Of a DNA stretch of 13,424 nucleotides, positions 1 through 6,695 are shown piece by piece. Source of the DNA: Betaproteobacteria bacterium (GTDB taxonomy: Bacteria > Pseudomonadota > Gammaproteobacteria > Burkholderiales > SG8-41); assembly GCA_025363575.1 (NCBI GenBank), contig JANYDM010000159.1, forward strand, positions 1 through 13,424, written 5' to 3'. Position 1 is the first letter of the stretch, and the number at the start of each line of letters is the position of its first letter. Both the position numbers and the translations under genes were made by a program. The notes beneath the pieces are model-generated. The model was not told where the DNA came from. It did not search any database and saw nothing but the letters and a program-made list of their open reading frames with translations.

Positions 1-390
1 ATAGCGCACTTCGCCGGTCACGCACGGCGGCACCAGCGACGTCACGCCCTCGCGCCCGACCTCGCGCTCTTCGGCCATGCGCTTGTATTCGGGATAGCGC
101 TCGACGTCCTGCCGCGGCCAGCGCCGCCAGCTGCCGCCGAATCCGGTCAGGCGCCGCTGCATGTAGAGAAAAAAACCTTCGCGCTGCTGCTCGCCGTTGT
201 TGCCGATATCGATGCCGCACTCGAGCTGGCCGCGCACCGCCGCGTGCATCGCCTCGCGTCCGGCGAACTCGATGGTGGATTCTTCAACCGTTTCGCCGCG
301 CGCGCGCCGCCCGTACAGGCGCAGCAACTCATGCGGGCGCGGCAGGCTGCCGGTATGCGTCGTCAGTATGGCCTTCTCGCTGTGCAGCAT
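1..390 (-). CDS. MetE-like (cobalamin-independent methionine synthase family) methyltransferase, N-terminal part, runs off the window
   Basis: The reading frame is open from ATG at 388-390 through the left edge, giving 130 residues. The protein begins MLHSEKAILTTHTGSLPRP, and the TTHxGSLPRP stretch is characteristic of the short, single-domain relatives of the MetE C-terminal catalytic domain. Around residues 62-85 it has the family segment CGIDIGNNGEQQREGF followed by RRLTGFGG, comparable to the usual GIDIVxDGEQ region. Family members are zinc-dependent methyl or alkyl transferases acting on thiols, and in this short subgroup the substrate is usually unknown. The zinc ligands should lie in the missing C-terminal part, so catalysis cannot be judged here. 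A Shine-Dalgarno-like GAAGGGA lies about 8 bases upstream. The gene is divergent from Bug receptor 1 across 89 bp, an arrangement common for catabolic genes with Bug receptors. The family call is firm and the function is not known. Confidence 0.85.
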   Translation of the reverse strand, partial: MLHSEKAILTTHTGSLPRPHELLRLYGRRARGETVEESTIEFAGREAMHAAVRGQLECGIDIGNNGEQQREGFFLYMQRRLTGFGGSWRRWPRQDVERYPEYKRMAEEREVGREGVTSLVPPCVTGEVRY

Positions 391-434
391 CCGGTTGTCC
401 CTTCAACGTTCGCGATGGTGATTCAAAACCACAC

Positions 435-440
435 TATAAT
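435..440 (+). promoter_or_regulatory. Candidate -10 box for Bug receptor 1
   Basis: TATAAT lies 39 bases before the ATG at 480, inside the 89-bp divergent intergenic region. It is a perfect sigma70-type -10 match in an AT-rich patch within GC-rich DNA. I see no good -35 hexamer at the expected distance, so activator dependence is possible. On the opposite strand, TTGAGC-17-AATTAT is a weak candidate for the MetE-like gene in the same gap. No RNA evidence is available. Confidence 0.4.
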
Positions 441-479
441 TTAAACACAATCGCGCGTGCTCAAAGGGGAACACATCGC

Positions 480-1439
480 ATGATGCGGATCGTTGCATTG
501 TCCATGCTCGCCGCCGCACTATCCGTGCAGGCGGCGGAGCAGGGCTTTCCGCGCAAAACCATACGGCTGGTGGCGACGAGCTCACCCGGCAGCCCGGTCG
601 ACTTGTTCGCGCGCGCGATCTCGGATCATCTCGCGAAGGCGTTCGCGCAATACGTCGTCGTCGACGACCGCGCCGGTGCCGGCGGCACGCTCGCGGCGGG
701 CATCGTGCTTGCCGCGGACCCCGACGGCCACACGCTGATGGTCAACACCTCGGCGCAAGTGGTCGCGCCATTTATGTACAGCAATCTGCCGTTCGACATG
801 ATCCGCGATTTCTCCGGCGTGGCGCCGCTCGCCAACCAGCCGAACGTGCTGGTGGCGTCGCCGCGGCATAACTGGAAAACGGTGCAGGACCTGATCGCCG
901 CCGCCAAAGCCAAACCGCGCAGCCTCTCCTACGGCACCGGCGGCAGCGGCACCGGCACGCACATCAACGCCGAGCGTTTCCGCCTGCGCGCGGGGATCGA
1001 TGCGGTGCAGGTGCCATACAAGGGCTCGCCCGAAGCATTGGTCGATGTCGTCGCCGGCCGCATCGACTGGTCGTTCCTGCCGGTGTCGACCGCGCTCGCG
1101 TATACGGGCGACGGACGTGTGCGCGCGCTCGCACTGAGCGGCGACCGTCGCTCACCGAAGATGCCCGACCTGCCGACGTTTGCGGAGTCCGGACTATCTG
1201 ACGCGGACTTCCCGTTCTGGGTTGGCGTGTTCGTTTCGGCGAAAACGCCGCGTGCGATTGTGCAGCGAATACACGGCGCAATTGCCAACGCGCTCGCCAC
1301 GCCGGAAGTGCGCGCGCGCATCGACAACCTCGGCGCCGAACCGATGTCGATGACGCCCGCGGAATTCGACCACTACGTGCGCGCGCAAGCCGCCATCGCC
1401 GCCGCCATCATCAAGCAGGCCAATATAAGGGCGAACTAG
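480..1439 (+). CDS. Bug/TctC-family periplasmic solute-binding receptor (receptor 1)
   Basis: The 319-residue protein has the usual length of Bug (Bordetella uptake gene)/TctC receptors, which bind small carboxylates or similar ligands in the periplasm. Residues 1-18 form a Sec signal peptide (hydrophobic MLAAALSVQA, cleavage likely near VQA-AEQ). The mature start FPRKTIRLVATSSPGSPVD matches the family's YPxKPIRLVVPFxPGGxxD ligand-loop region, although two usual glycines and the proline pattern are altered. The family motif AGAGG is at residues 65-69, followed by ADPDGHTL around 79-86, then YGTGGSGTGTH and VPYKGSPEAL. The first of two adjacent ATGs is preceded by AAAGGGG at good spacing. The gene is divergent from a MetE-like gene, and no TctA/TctB genes are adjacent, so it may serve a remote transporter or a sensing role. 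The ligand cannot be predicted. Confidence 0.93.
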   Translation: MMRIVALSMLAAALSVQAAEQGFPRKTIRLVATSSPGSPVDLFARAISDHLAKAFAQYVVVDDRAGAGGTLAAGIVLAADPDGHTLMVNTSAQVVAPFMYSNLPFDMIRDFSGVAPLANQPNVLVASPRHNWKTVQDLIAAAKAKPRSLSYGTGGSGTGTHINAERFRLRAGIDAVQVPYKGSPEALVDVVAGRIDWSFLPVSTALAYTGDGRVRALALSGDRRSPKMPDLPTFAESGLSDADFPFWVGVFVSAKTPRAIVQRIHGAIANALATPEVRARIDNLGAEPMSMTPAEFDHYVRAQAAIAAAIIKQANIRAN

Positions 1440-1496
1440 CGGGAGACGCGGAAAAGTGATGAGGTGAAGGTAAAGAGTATGTCTTGCGGCTTATTG

Positions 1497-1513
1497 CGGG
1501 GCATTTCGCCCCG
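1497..1513 (+). terminator. Weak hairpin after Bug receptor 1
   Basis: CGGGGC-ATTTC-GCCCCG forms a perfect 6-bp GC stem with a 5-base loop, 58 bases after the receptor stop. No T-tract follows (the next bases are GCACAAAATT), so it is a poor intrinsic terminator. It may instead stabilise the 3' end of the mRNA. Confidence 0.3.
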
Positions 1514-1618
1514 GCACAAAATTACCTGGCAATTCCTGATCTGACAAAACCGCGGAACGGCCACGCCTGCGCAATGTTTGTGCTGGCATGACGGCTTTAT
1601 CGCGCAAAGGGAGAAACA

Positions 1619-1960
1619 ATGGCCAATACCGTCAATATGACAATGCCGTTGGCGCCGTTGCCGGCACGCAGTTATGTGCAAGTCCCGGTAACACTGTCGG
1701 CGGGTTCCGCTCTGCAGTTCGCAGATCTTACGTTCAAGCTGCCCGACGGGCCGCTGTCCGGCCGCATATCGCTGGCGCGCGAGCCCGCAGGCGCCGGCTA
1801 CAGTCTTCTCCTGCTGGCAGGGTGCGCGCGCGGCATACATCCGCTTCAGGCCATCGATCGCAGAAACGGCACTGTGGTCGGCCAGGGCAGCTTCGAGATT
1901 GCAGATGGCGAGCCCGGCCAGGACGGGCCGTCGCACTGGACAGCGGCGAAGGGGATCTGA
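1619..1960 (+). CDS. Small protein of unknown function, partner of the downstream metallopeptidase
   Basis: This 113-residue protein starts at ATG 1619, with AAGGGAG at 1607-1613. I do not recognise the family. The sequence alternates hydrophobic and polar residues (YVQVPVTLSAGSALQFADLT, then YSLLLLAGCA and GTVVGQGSFEIAD), suggesting a small all-beta domain, with a Gly/Pro-rich tail ending in TAAKGI. There is no signal peptide and no membrane segment, and only one cysteine. Its stop TGA at 1958-1960 is two bases before the ATG of the metallopeptidase, so the two are probably translationally coupled. An inhibitor, chaperone or separate pro-domain of the peptidase is possible by position only. 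This frame is preferred over the overlapping Arg-rich frame starting at 1588 because it has balanced composition and its own ribosome-binding site. Confidence 0.75.
   Translation: MANTVNMTMPLAPLPARSYVQVPVTLSAGSALQFADLTFKLPDGPLSGRISLAREPAGAGYSLLLLAGCARGIHPLQAIDRRNGTVVGQGSFEIADGEPGQDGPSHWTAAKGI
1949..1954 (+). promoter_or_regulatory. Ribosome-binding site that sets the metallopeptidase start
   Basis: AAGGGG lies 8 bases before ATG 1963 and within the last codons of the small upstream gene. It supports initiation at 1963 rather than at the far upstream ATG 1588, whose first 125 codons overlap the small gene in another frame and read as Arg-rich shadow sequence. Confidence 0.7.
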
Positions 1961-1962
1961 TC

Positions 1963-4158
1963 ATGGCCGACCCCGAAAACTACAATCTCAATCCGGCGCC
2001 GGCCAACGCCAGGATCGGCCTCGTCATGGTCGACACCAGCACGACCCGCTTCACCGGAAATCTCGCCAACGAGAAACAGCGCTGGGTTGACGCCGCAGGC
2101 CAACTGGCCGCGATGTACGCCGAGTCCTCTTACGGCAAGACCACGGTCGCCGCCGACTGGCGGGGGCAGGTTCAACTTCCCGAAACCTGGGATCACTACA
2201 TCGTGAAAAACGGCACGAGATTTTTCGACGCCGGCTTGGTCGAAGCGACATTGACCACCTTCGGGGCGGCGTTCGATTTTCAGAAGTATTGGGCGTTTAT
2301 CTTCATCATCGAACCGTTTCTCGACTCGACAGGCACGCTGCAGCGGGTATGGTCCACTGGCGGCACCCATCTGCCGGGCACTCCAACCGGTACGCCACAG
2401 CAATTGGCGATCGGCAATACGACAGTCAGCTATCGCCCCGTAACCATTTCCCGCGACCAGGGCGATCAGGCGGCATATCCGAATTCGAAACTGGCCGAGA
2501 ATGTGCTGCTCCATGAGATGGGGCACACGTTCGGCCTTGCCGACCTTTATGCGCCGGTTCCCGCGGGACGATATCGCAATCTGGCAGGTTGGGACCCCAT
2601 GGGCGAGGAGAGCTGGGCCCCGGGACACTCCCTGGTCAATCGCCTGCGCTTCGGCTGGGTGCTGCCCGCGTCGGTGCCCTCGTACGATTTGCGCGTCGTG
2701 CCGCATCTGCCGGCGACGATCACGCTCACGCCGCTCGAGCTGGGCCCTTCGGCTATCGGCACGCTGGGCGCCGAATTGCGTCTCGCCGACGGCTGGGACT
2801 ACTACCTCGAATACCGCAATCGCCAGAACGGACAACTGCTGGATCAGAAAACAGATGACTGGACCCCGCCGGTCGGCGATGCGCCGCAACGCGTCTTGCT
2901 GACCGACGCAGTCATCTACACGGGATCGATTCCCGCTCCGACCGACCGTCCCGACCTGTTGATCGCGGGTCCCGAAGATAACAACGGCATCGGAATCCTG
3001 AAAGCGGGGCAGCAATATTTCGAAAGCGCGTTGCCGCTCGATCTCACGGTCGTCAGCATGGACGCGACCAAAGCGGTAATTCAGATCCAGGGCGGCGGCT
3101 CGATGGGGCCGGACCCTTCGGTCGAGCGCTGGAATCCGCCGCAATCGTGGCAGAGCCCAGACATCGAAGTGACGAACGACAGGACCATGATGGATCCGGC
3201 CCGCTACGCCAATCTTCCCTGGGCGGGGCATGACAACACGATCACGGCGTTCGTCTCGAATGATGGCACCCTGGATGCAAACGGGGTGGTCGTCGACTTC
3301 TTCGTCTGCGACTTTGGCGCGAACGGCCCGTTGACGCAGATCGGCAGCTCGGCCGGCGGCAACGTGGCGCGCAGCGCGCAGCGCGTTCCATTTGTCTGTC
3401 AGTCGCCGTGGCAGCCGCCCGCCGCCGCATTCCCCGGCGGGCACTGGTGCGTGGTCGTCCGTATCCGTCCATATCAGACTGCGGGCGGCAAGCAGGAATT
3501 GTCTTCCCTGAACAACGAGGCGCGCTCGAACTATACGCAGTTCATTTCTTCGACGGCCTCGCCCGCTTCACGCGTCGGCACGGTCTACTCCGTGCACAAT
3601 CCGTACCCCGCCGAAACGATCGCGTATCTTGGCGTCCTGCAGGACAACGCCGCGTACGCCACGTTTCTGGAACACCGCTGGGTCCGCCTCGCGCCAGGAG
3701 AGCAGCGCCATGTCGGCATTGCGTTTCAATACCTGCCCGGCTCGGACGACGCCAACAAGAAGCCCTGCCGCGTCAGCATAGGCGCCGCCATCGTCGATCC
3801 CGCAGGCGGCAATCTGAAACTGCTGGGCGGCGCCACCGTGCGCGTGCTGACCGGCCGCGCTACGGAAGTCGGGCCGATCACGCGCACGGCCAAGTCGCTG
3901 CGCGGCCGCGTCGTTGCGCTCGACAACAGCAAGCCCGTGACCGGCGGCAACGTGATCGTCAGCAAAGCCGTGCGCGTCGAGCGGACGTACACGAAATCGA
4001 AGCTTTCCCGCCCCGCCCCCATGCAGGTGCTTCGCACCGTGGGCAAGGGAAAAGTGGCCAAAGACGGCAGCTTCGACATACCGATCTCGGAGAAAGGCAA
4101 GCTGACTGTGGATTACCTGGGAGCCACGGGGTTCGATGACTGCCAATCGAGCGCCTGA
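1963..4158 (+). CDS. Zinc metallopeptidase with HExxHxxGxxD motif (M6-like), multidomain
   Basis: From ATG 1963 the product has 731 residues. The catalytic core carries HEMGHTFGLAD at 184-194, with H184, H188 and D194 as expected zinc ligands and E185 as the catalytic base. A Met-turn-like segment GWDPMGEES (M213) follows, so the metzincin-type fold is well supported. The spacing and the DLY after the motif resemble the M6 (immune inhibitor A-like) group. After the core comes a beta-rich region. A CARDB-like stretch (NTITAFVSNDGTLDANGVVV) begins near residue 425, and a final domain beginning SLRGRVVALDNSKPVTGG near 645 resembles a carboxypeptidase-regulatory-like fold. There is no Sec signal peptide: the N-terminus MADPENYNLNPAPANARIGL is polar, so export would need another route, or the enzyme is cytoplasmic or released on lysis. 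It lies two bases after the small gene and ends 30 bp before the convergent RidA-like gene. The substrate is unknown. Confidence 0.85.
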   Translation: MADPENYNLNPAPANARIGLVMVDTSTTRFTGNLANEKQRWVDAAGQLAAMYAESSYGKTTVAADWRGQVQLPETWDHYIVKNGTRFFDAGLVEATLTTFGAAFDFQKYWAFIFIIEPFLDSTGTLQRVWSTGGTHLPGTPTGTPQQLAIGNTTVSYRPVTISRDQGDQAAYPNSKLAENVLLHEMGHTFGLADLYAPVPAGRYRNLAGWDPMGEESWAPGHSLVNRLRFGWVLPASVPSYDLRVVPHLPATITLTPLELGPSAIGTLGAELRLADGWDYYLEYRNRQNGQLLDQKTDDWTPPVGDAPQRVLLTDAVIYTGSIPAPTDRPDLLIAGPEDNNGIGILKAGQQYFESALPLDLTVVSMDATKAVIQIQGGGSMGPDPSVERWNPPQSWQSPDIEVTNDRTMMDPARYANLPWAGHDNTITAFVSNDGTLDANGVVVDFFVCDFGANGPLTQIGSSAGGNVARSAQRVPFVCQSPWQPPAAAFPGGHWCVVVRIRPYQTAGGKQELSSLNNEARSNYTQFISSTASPASRVGTVYSVHNPYPAETIAYLGVLQDNAAYATFLEHRWVRLAPGEQRHVGIAFQYLPGSDDANKKPCRVSIGAAIVDPAGGNLKLLGGATVRVLTGRATEVGPITRTAKSLRGRVVALDNSKPVTGGNVIVSKAVRVERTYTKSKLSRPAPMQVLRTVGKGKVAKDGSFDIPISEKGKLTVDYLGATGFDDCQSSA

Positions 4159-4188
4159 GCGGCGTCAATAACCGGATGGATTCGAGCG

Positions 4189-4872
4189 TTACGTCGGGAC
4201 CTGCGCCGTAATCTCCACTTCGAGCCGCTTGCCCTGCCGCGTGCCGACGAACGAGTAATCCATCTTCGGGATCAGCGCCTTGACCGCCGCGCTGAACCGC
4301 TCGCGCAGCATCGCGAGCGATTCTTCGTAATGCAGCAGGAAGGACGCGCGCTTGACGTCGTTCCACGTTGCGCCGCCGTCGGCTAGCGAGCCGGTGATGC
4401 GCTCGATGATGGCGGGGAACTGCTCGTCGAATGTCGGGTGCGTCATGTCGGTGACGCCGGAGAGGAACAACAGCCCGCCATACTTCATCCAGCGCAGCGG
4501 AAACGCCGGCGGGTCGTACTCTTTCATGATCTTCGCTTTGCCGTCTTGCGGCGGCCGCATCGCGAGCAGGTCGATAGCGATGCGACCCTTTGCCGTCAGC
4601 CGCCCGGTCCAGATATGGCTGGAGCTCACTGAGCGCGCCTTGCCATCGAGCATGCGCCGGCGCTCTTCGTTGCCTTTGAGCCACGCGTCCATGTCACGCG
4701 CGAACATGCGCGTGCGCACGACGTCGGCTAAGCTAAGGCCAAGCGGGCGCAACTGTTCCGCGAACGCCGTCATCAGCGCGCGCGTTTCGTCTTCGACAGT
4801 CCCGTTGCCGCTTCCTTCCCACGAGAGCGACACGAACTCCTGGCCGAGCCAGGGATAAATCTTCAGGCGCAT
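4189..4872 (-). CDS. Tandem RidA-like (YjgF/YER057c/UK114) protein
   Basis: The 227-residue protein contains two RidA-type domains, roughly residues 1-112 and 118-227. Canonical RidA is a single domain of about 130 residues that trimerises and hydrolyses reactive enamine/imine intermediates such as 2-aminoacrylate. Domain 1 shows the helix-strand pattern around LRPLGLSLADVVRTRMFARD and ends in GRIAIDLLAMRP. Domain 2 repeats it as LADGGATWNDVKRASFLLHY and ends in GKRLEVEITAQV. Residue ARSVSSSHIW in domain 1 and DYSFVGTRQG in domain 2 occupy the place of the usual active-site segment, so whether either site is a competent deaminase is unclear. The start at 4870-4872 has AGGGAG upstream. The gene lies downstream of the repeat element and converges on the metallopeptidase gene. 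Family call firm, substrate unknown. Confidence 0.85.
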   Translation of the reverse strand: MRLKIYPWLGQEFVSLSWEGSGNGTVEDETRALMTAFAEQLRPLGLSLADVVRTRMFARDMDAWLKGNEERRRMLDGKARSVSSSHIWTGRLTAKGRIAIDLLAMRPPQDGKAKIMKEYDPPAFPLRWMKYGGLLFLSGVTDMTHPTFDEQFPAIIERITGSLADGGATWNDVKRASFLLHYEESLAMLRERFSAAVKALIPKMDYSFVGTRQGKRLEVEITAQVPT

Positions 4873-4900
4873 TCAGCACTCCCTAAAGCGAACTGGCCCC

Positions 4901-5077
4901 AGATGAACACGGATACAAAAGACAAAAGATTACCTGGCCGCAGATAATCACCGATGGAGAACACCGACAATTCAGGTAGACAGATTTCAGAACGCATTTC
5001 CTTTGCTTTATCCGTGTTCGCCTGTATTTATTTTTGGCTCAATGCTTTTGCGTAGCGGCGTTTATCTGCGTTCATCT
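4901..5077. repeat. Intergenic inverted-repeat element with degenerate AGATGAAC-type units
   Basis: The gap between the RidA-like gene and Bug receptor 2 contains related 15-base units in opposite orientations. AGATGAACACGGATA is at 4901-4915. Its reverse complement recurs as TATCCGTGTTCGCCT at 5009-5023 (13 of 15 matching) and as TATCTGCGTTCATCT at 5063-5077 (13 of 15). A more degenerate unit (GCAGATAATCACCGATGG, then AGAACACCGA) lies at 4940-4967 in the first orientation. The layout is therefore two units pointing in and two pointing out, able to fold into a long imperfect hairpin. From memory, similar strings occur as dispersed intergenic repeats in many environmental bacteria, with no function I can name. 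It may double as a transcription terminator between the flanking minus-strand genes. Confidence 0.65.
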
Positions 5078-5090
5078 ACGCTAGACGCTT

Positions 5091-6071
5091 TTACTCAGGT
5101 TTTATATTCGCTGCTTTCGCAAGCTTCGCCACCAACGCGACCTGCTCGGCGAGGTAACGATCGATTTCATCCGGGGTCATAGCCGGGGCGACCTCTGCAC
5201 CCATTGCGTCCCAGCGCTCTTTCACGTCGGGCAGCACGACAATGCGCCTGATCCCGGCATTGAGCTTGCTGATGATGGCCCGCGGCGTTTTTGCCGGCGC
5301 GAGCACGCCGAACCACGGGTCCCAGCGATAGCCGGCGACGCCCGCCTCGGCGAGCGTCGGCACGGTCGGCAACGCGGCTGCGCGCGTCGCAGTGGTGACA
5401 CCGAGCGCGACGACGCGGCCGTCTTTCAGGAACGGCAGGACGCTCGACACCGGCGAGAACGTGTACTGCACGCGGCCCGTCATCGTTTCGGTGAGCGCTT
5501 CGGGGATGCCCTTGAATGGCACGTGGCGCACGTCGATGGCGGTGATGTTGTTGAAGAGCTCGGCGGAGAAGTGCACGCCGCTGCCTATGCCGCCCGACGA
5601 ATATAGAAGCTGATCCGGCTTCGCTTTCGCCAGCGCAACGAGCTCGCGCGCGGACTTGATTCCGAGTGACGGACTCACGACCAGCACGTTGGGCACGGTG
5701 ACCGTCAGCGCCACGCCTTTGAAATCTTTCAGCGTGTCGTATGGAATTTTCGTGTAAAGCACCGGCGCAATCACGTGCGCGGCCGACACCGACAGCAAGG
5801 TGTAGCCGTCATGGTTCGAATTGTTGACGATCTGCGCCGCGATCACGCCGCCCGCACCGGAGCGGTTGTCGGCGACGACCTGCTGCTTCCACCCTTCGCT
5901 GAGTTTCTGGCCGATGATGCGCAGCGAAACATCGACCACGCCGCCGGGCGAGAAACCGATGACCACGCGGATCGGCTTATCGGGATAGCCGGCCGCTTCG
6001 TCTGCTGCCATTGCGGCGGACGACGATAAGAGAAGCGTGGCGATGCAAGCCGCGAGTACGGACGTCTTCAT
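5091..6071 (-). CDS. Bug/TctC-family periplasmic solute-binding receptor (receptor 2)
   Basis: The 326-residue protein opens with a signal peptide, MKTSVLAACIATLLLSSSAA, with likely cleavage at AMA-AD (after residue 22). The mature start YPDKPIRVVIGFSPGGVVDV is a near-consensus Bug ligand loop. GAGG is at 72-75, followed by the HDGYTLL segment near 88-93. SGGIGSGVHFS and VPFKGIPEALTE fit the second lobe. This is the most canonical of the four receptors here. The ribosome-binding site is weak (AGGCG about 8 bases upstream). It follows the PQQ dehydrogenase/cytochrome pair by 133 bp but has its own promoter-like sequence, so co-transcription with them is uncertain. No TctA/TctB genes are nearby and the ligand is unknown. 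Confidence 0.94.
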   Translation of the reverse strand: MKTSVLAACIATLLLSSSAAMAADEAAGYPDKPIRVVIGFSPGGVVDVSLRIIGQKLSEGWKQQVVADNRSGAGGVIAAQIVNNSNHDGYTLLSVSAAHVIAPVLYTKIPYDTLKDFKGVALTVTVPNVLVVSPSLGIKSARELVALAKAKPDQLLYSSGGIGSGVHFSAELFNNITAIDVRHVPFKGIPEALTETMTGRVQYTFSPVSSVLPFLKDGRVVALGVTTATRAAALPTVPTLAEAGVAGYRWDPWFGVLAPAKTPRAIISKLNAGIRRIVVLPDVKERWDAMGAEVAPAMTPDEIDRYLAEQVALVAKLAKAANIKPE

Positions 6072-6100
6072 GCTGATTTGCGCCTGAACCGGATGCTTTT

Positions 6101-6109
6101 AATATAGCA
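6101..6109 (-). promoter_or_regulatory. Candidate extended -10 promoter for Bug receptor 2
   Basis: Read on the minus strand this is TGCTATATT, a TGn extended -10 followed by a TATATT hexamer, about 30 bases before the start codon. No convincing -35 is present, which is typical of extended -10 promoters. It suggests the receptor can be transcribed separately from the upstream cytochrome gene. Confidence 0.45.
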
Positions 6110-6204
6110 TCGAACCGCGTCGCCGGATCTGAACATCGGCACGGTGGAACGTGAATCGACAATGAGGAGGCCGCCGCGATGAAACAGTTCGTTCGCAAAG
6201 CTCA

Positions 6205-6690
6205 CTACGGCTTTACGGCATATTCGACGCATGCTCGCGCATCCTTGCCGAAACTCTCTTCGCACTCGGCTCGAGTCGCTGCGCCGCGTCCGGCGAATTT
6301 CGCCAGCAGGTAGTCGGCGATGGCCCCGGCTTCGCGCGGCTGCAACGTCGAGCCGGGCGGCAGGGCCGGCGTATTTTTTCCGAGTTCCGCTTCGGTCGTG
6401 TTGTAGCAGCGTTTGTCGCTGTACGCTGATTCGTCGAAATGCGGCATGGCGGTTCCCGGGCGGCCGCACAGGATAGTCATCACGAGTTGCGCGCGATTCA
6501 GGCGGGTTTGCCGCAAGTTCGCAGCGCCCCCGTTAGACTGCCCCTCGCCCGCGCCATCGCCGGACCAGCCGTGGCAGTACGAACATTGCGCTTTGTCGAG
6601 GTAGAGGCGGCGCGCGTAAGAAAAATCTTCCTGCGCGCTCGCCGCGGCGCTGCCCAACACAAGCATGATGCCGGGCAGTATGGCGCGCAT
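6205..6690 (-). CDS. Periplasmic class I c-type cytochrome, electron acceptor of the PQQ dehydrogenase
   Basis: The 161-residue protein has a signal peptide (residues 1-19, cleavage near ASA-QE) and one haem-binding motif CSYCH (C36, C39, H40). Methionine in the AMPHF segment (M82) is the likely sixth haem ligand. The rest is the single-haem helical fold, with a C-terminal extension containing CEESFGKDARACVEY, whose two cysteines could form a disulfide. It starts five bases after the dehydrogenase stop with little ribosome-binding site of its own, so translational coupling is likely. By position it takes electrons from the PQQ dehydrogenase and passes them toward a terminal oxidase, as XoxG/PedF-type cytochromes do. 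Direct proof of pairing is lacking. Confidence 0.88.
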   Translation of the reverse strand: MRAILPGIMLVLGSAAASAQEDFSYARRLYLDKAQCSYCHGWSGDGAGEGQSNGGAANLRQTRLNRAQLVMTILCGRPGTAMPHFDESAYSDKRCYNTTEAELGKNTPALPPGSTLQPREAGAIADYLLAKFAGRGAATRAECEESFGKDARACVEYAVKP

Positions 6691-6695
6691 TTTGA

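Noticed and set aside
1588..1962. 125-codon N-terminal extension of the metallopeptidase frame
   Set aside because: It is Arg-rich, overlaps the better-supported small gene 1619-1960 in another frame, and a ribosome-binding site precedes ATG 1963.
1846..3444. 532-codon minus-strand open frame
   Set aside because: Antisense shadow of the metallopeptidase; high GC removes stop codons, composition is Arg/His-rich, and it has no motif.
4159..4188. Terminator between the metallopeptidase and RidA-like genes
   Set aside because: Only a 4-bp TAAC/GTTA dyad without a T-tract; not enough to call.
4901..5077. CRISPR array
   Set aside because: Units are inverted relative to each other, degenerate and unevenly spaced, and no cas gene is present.
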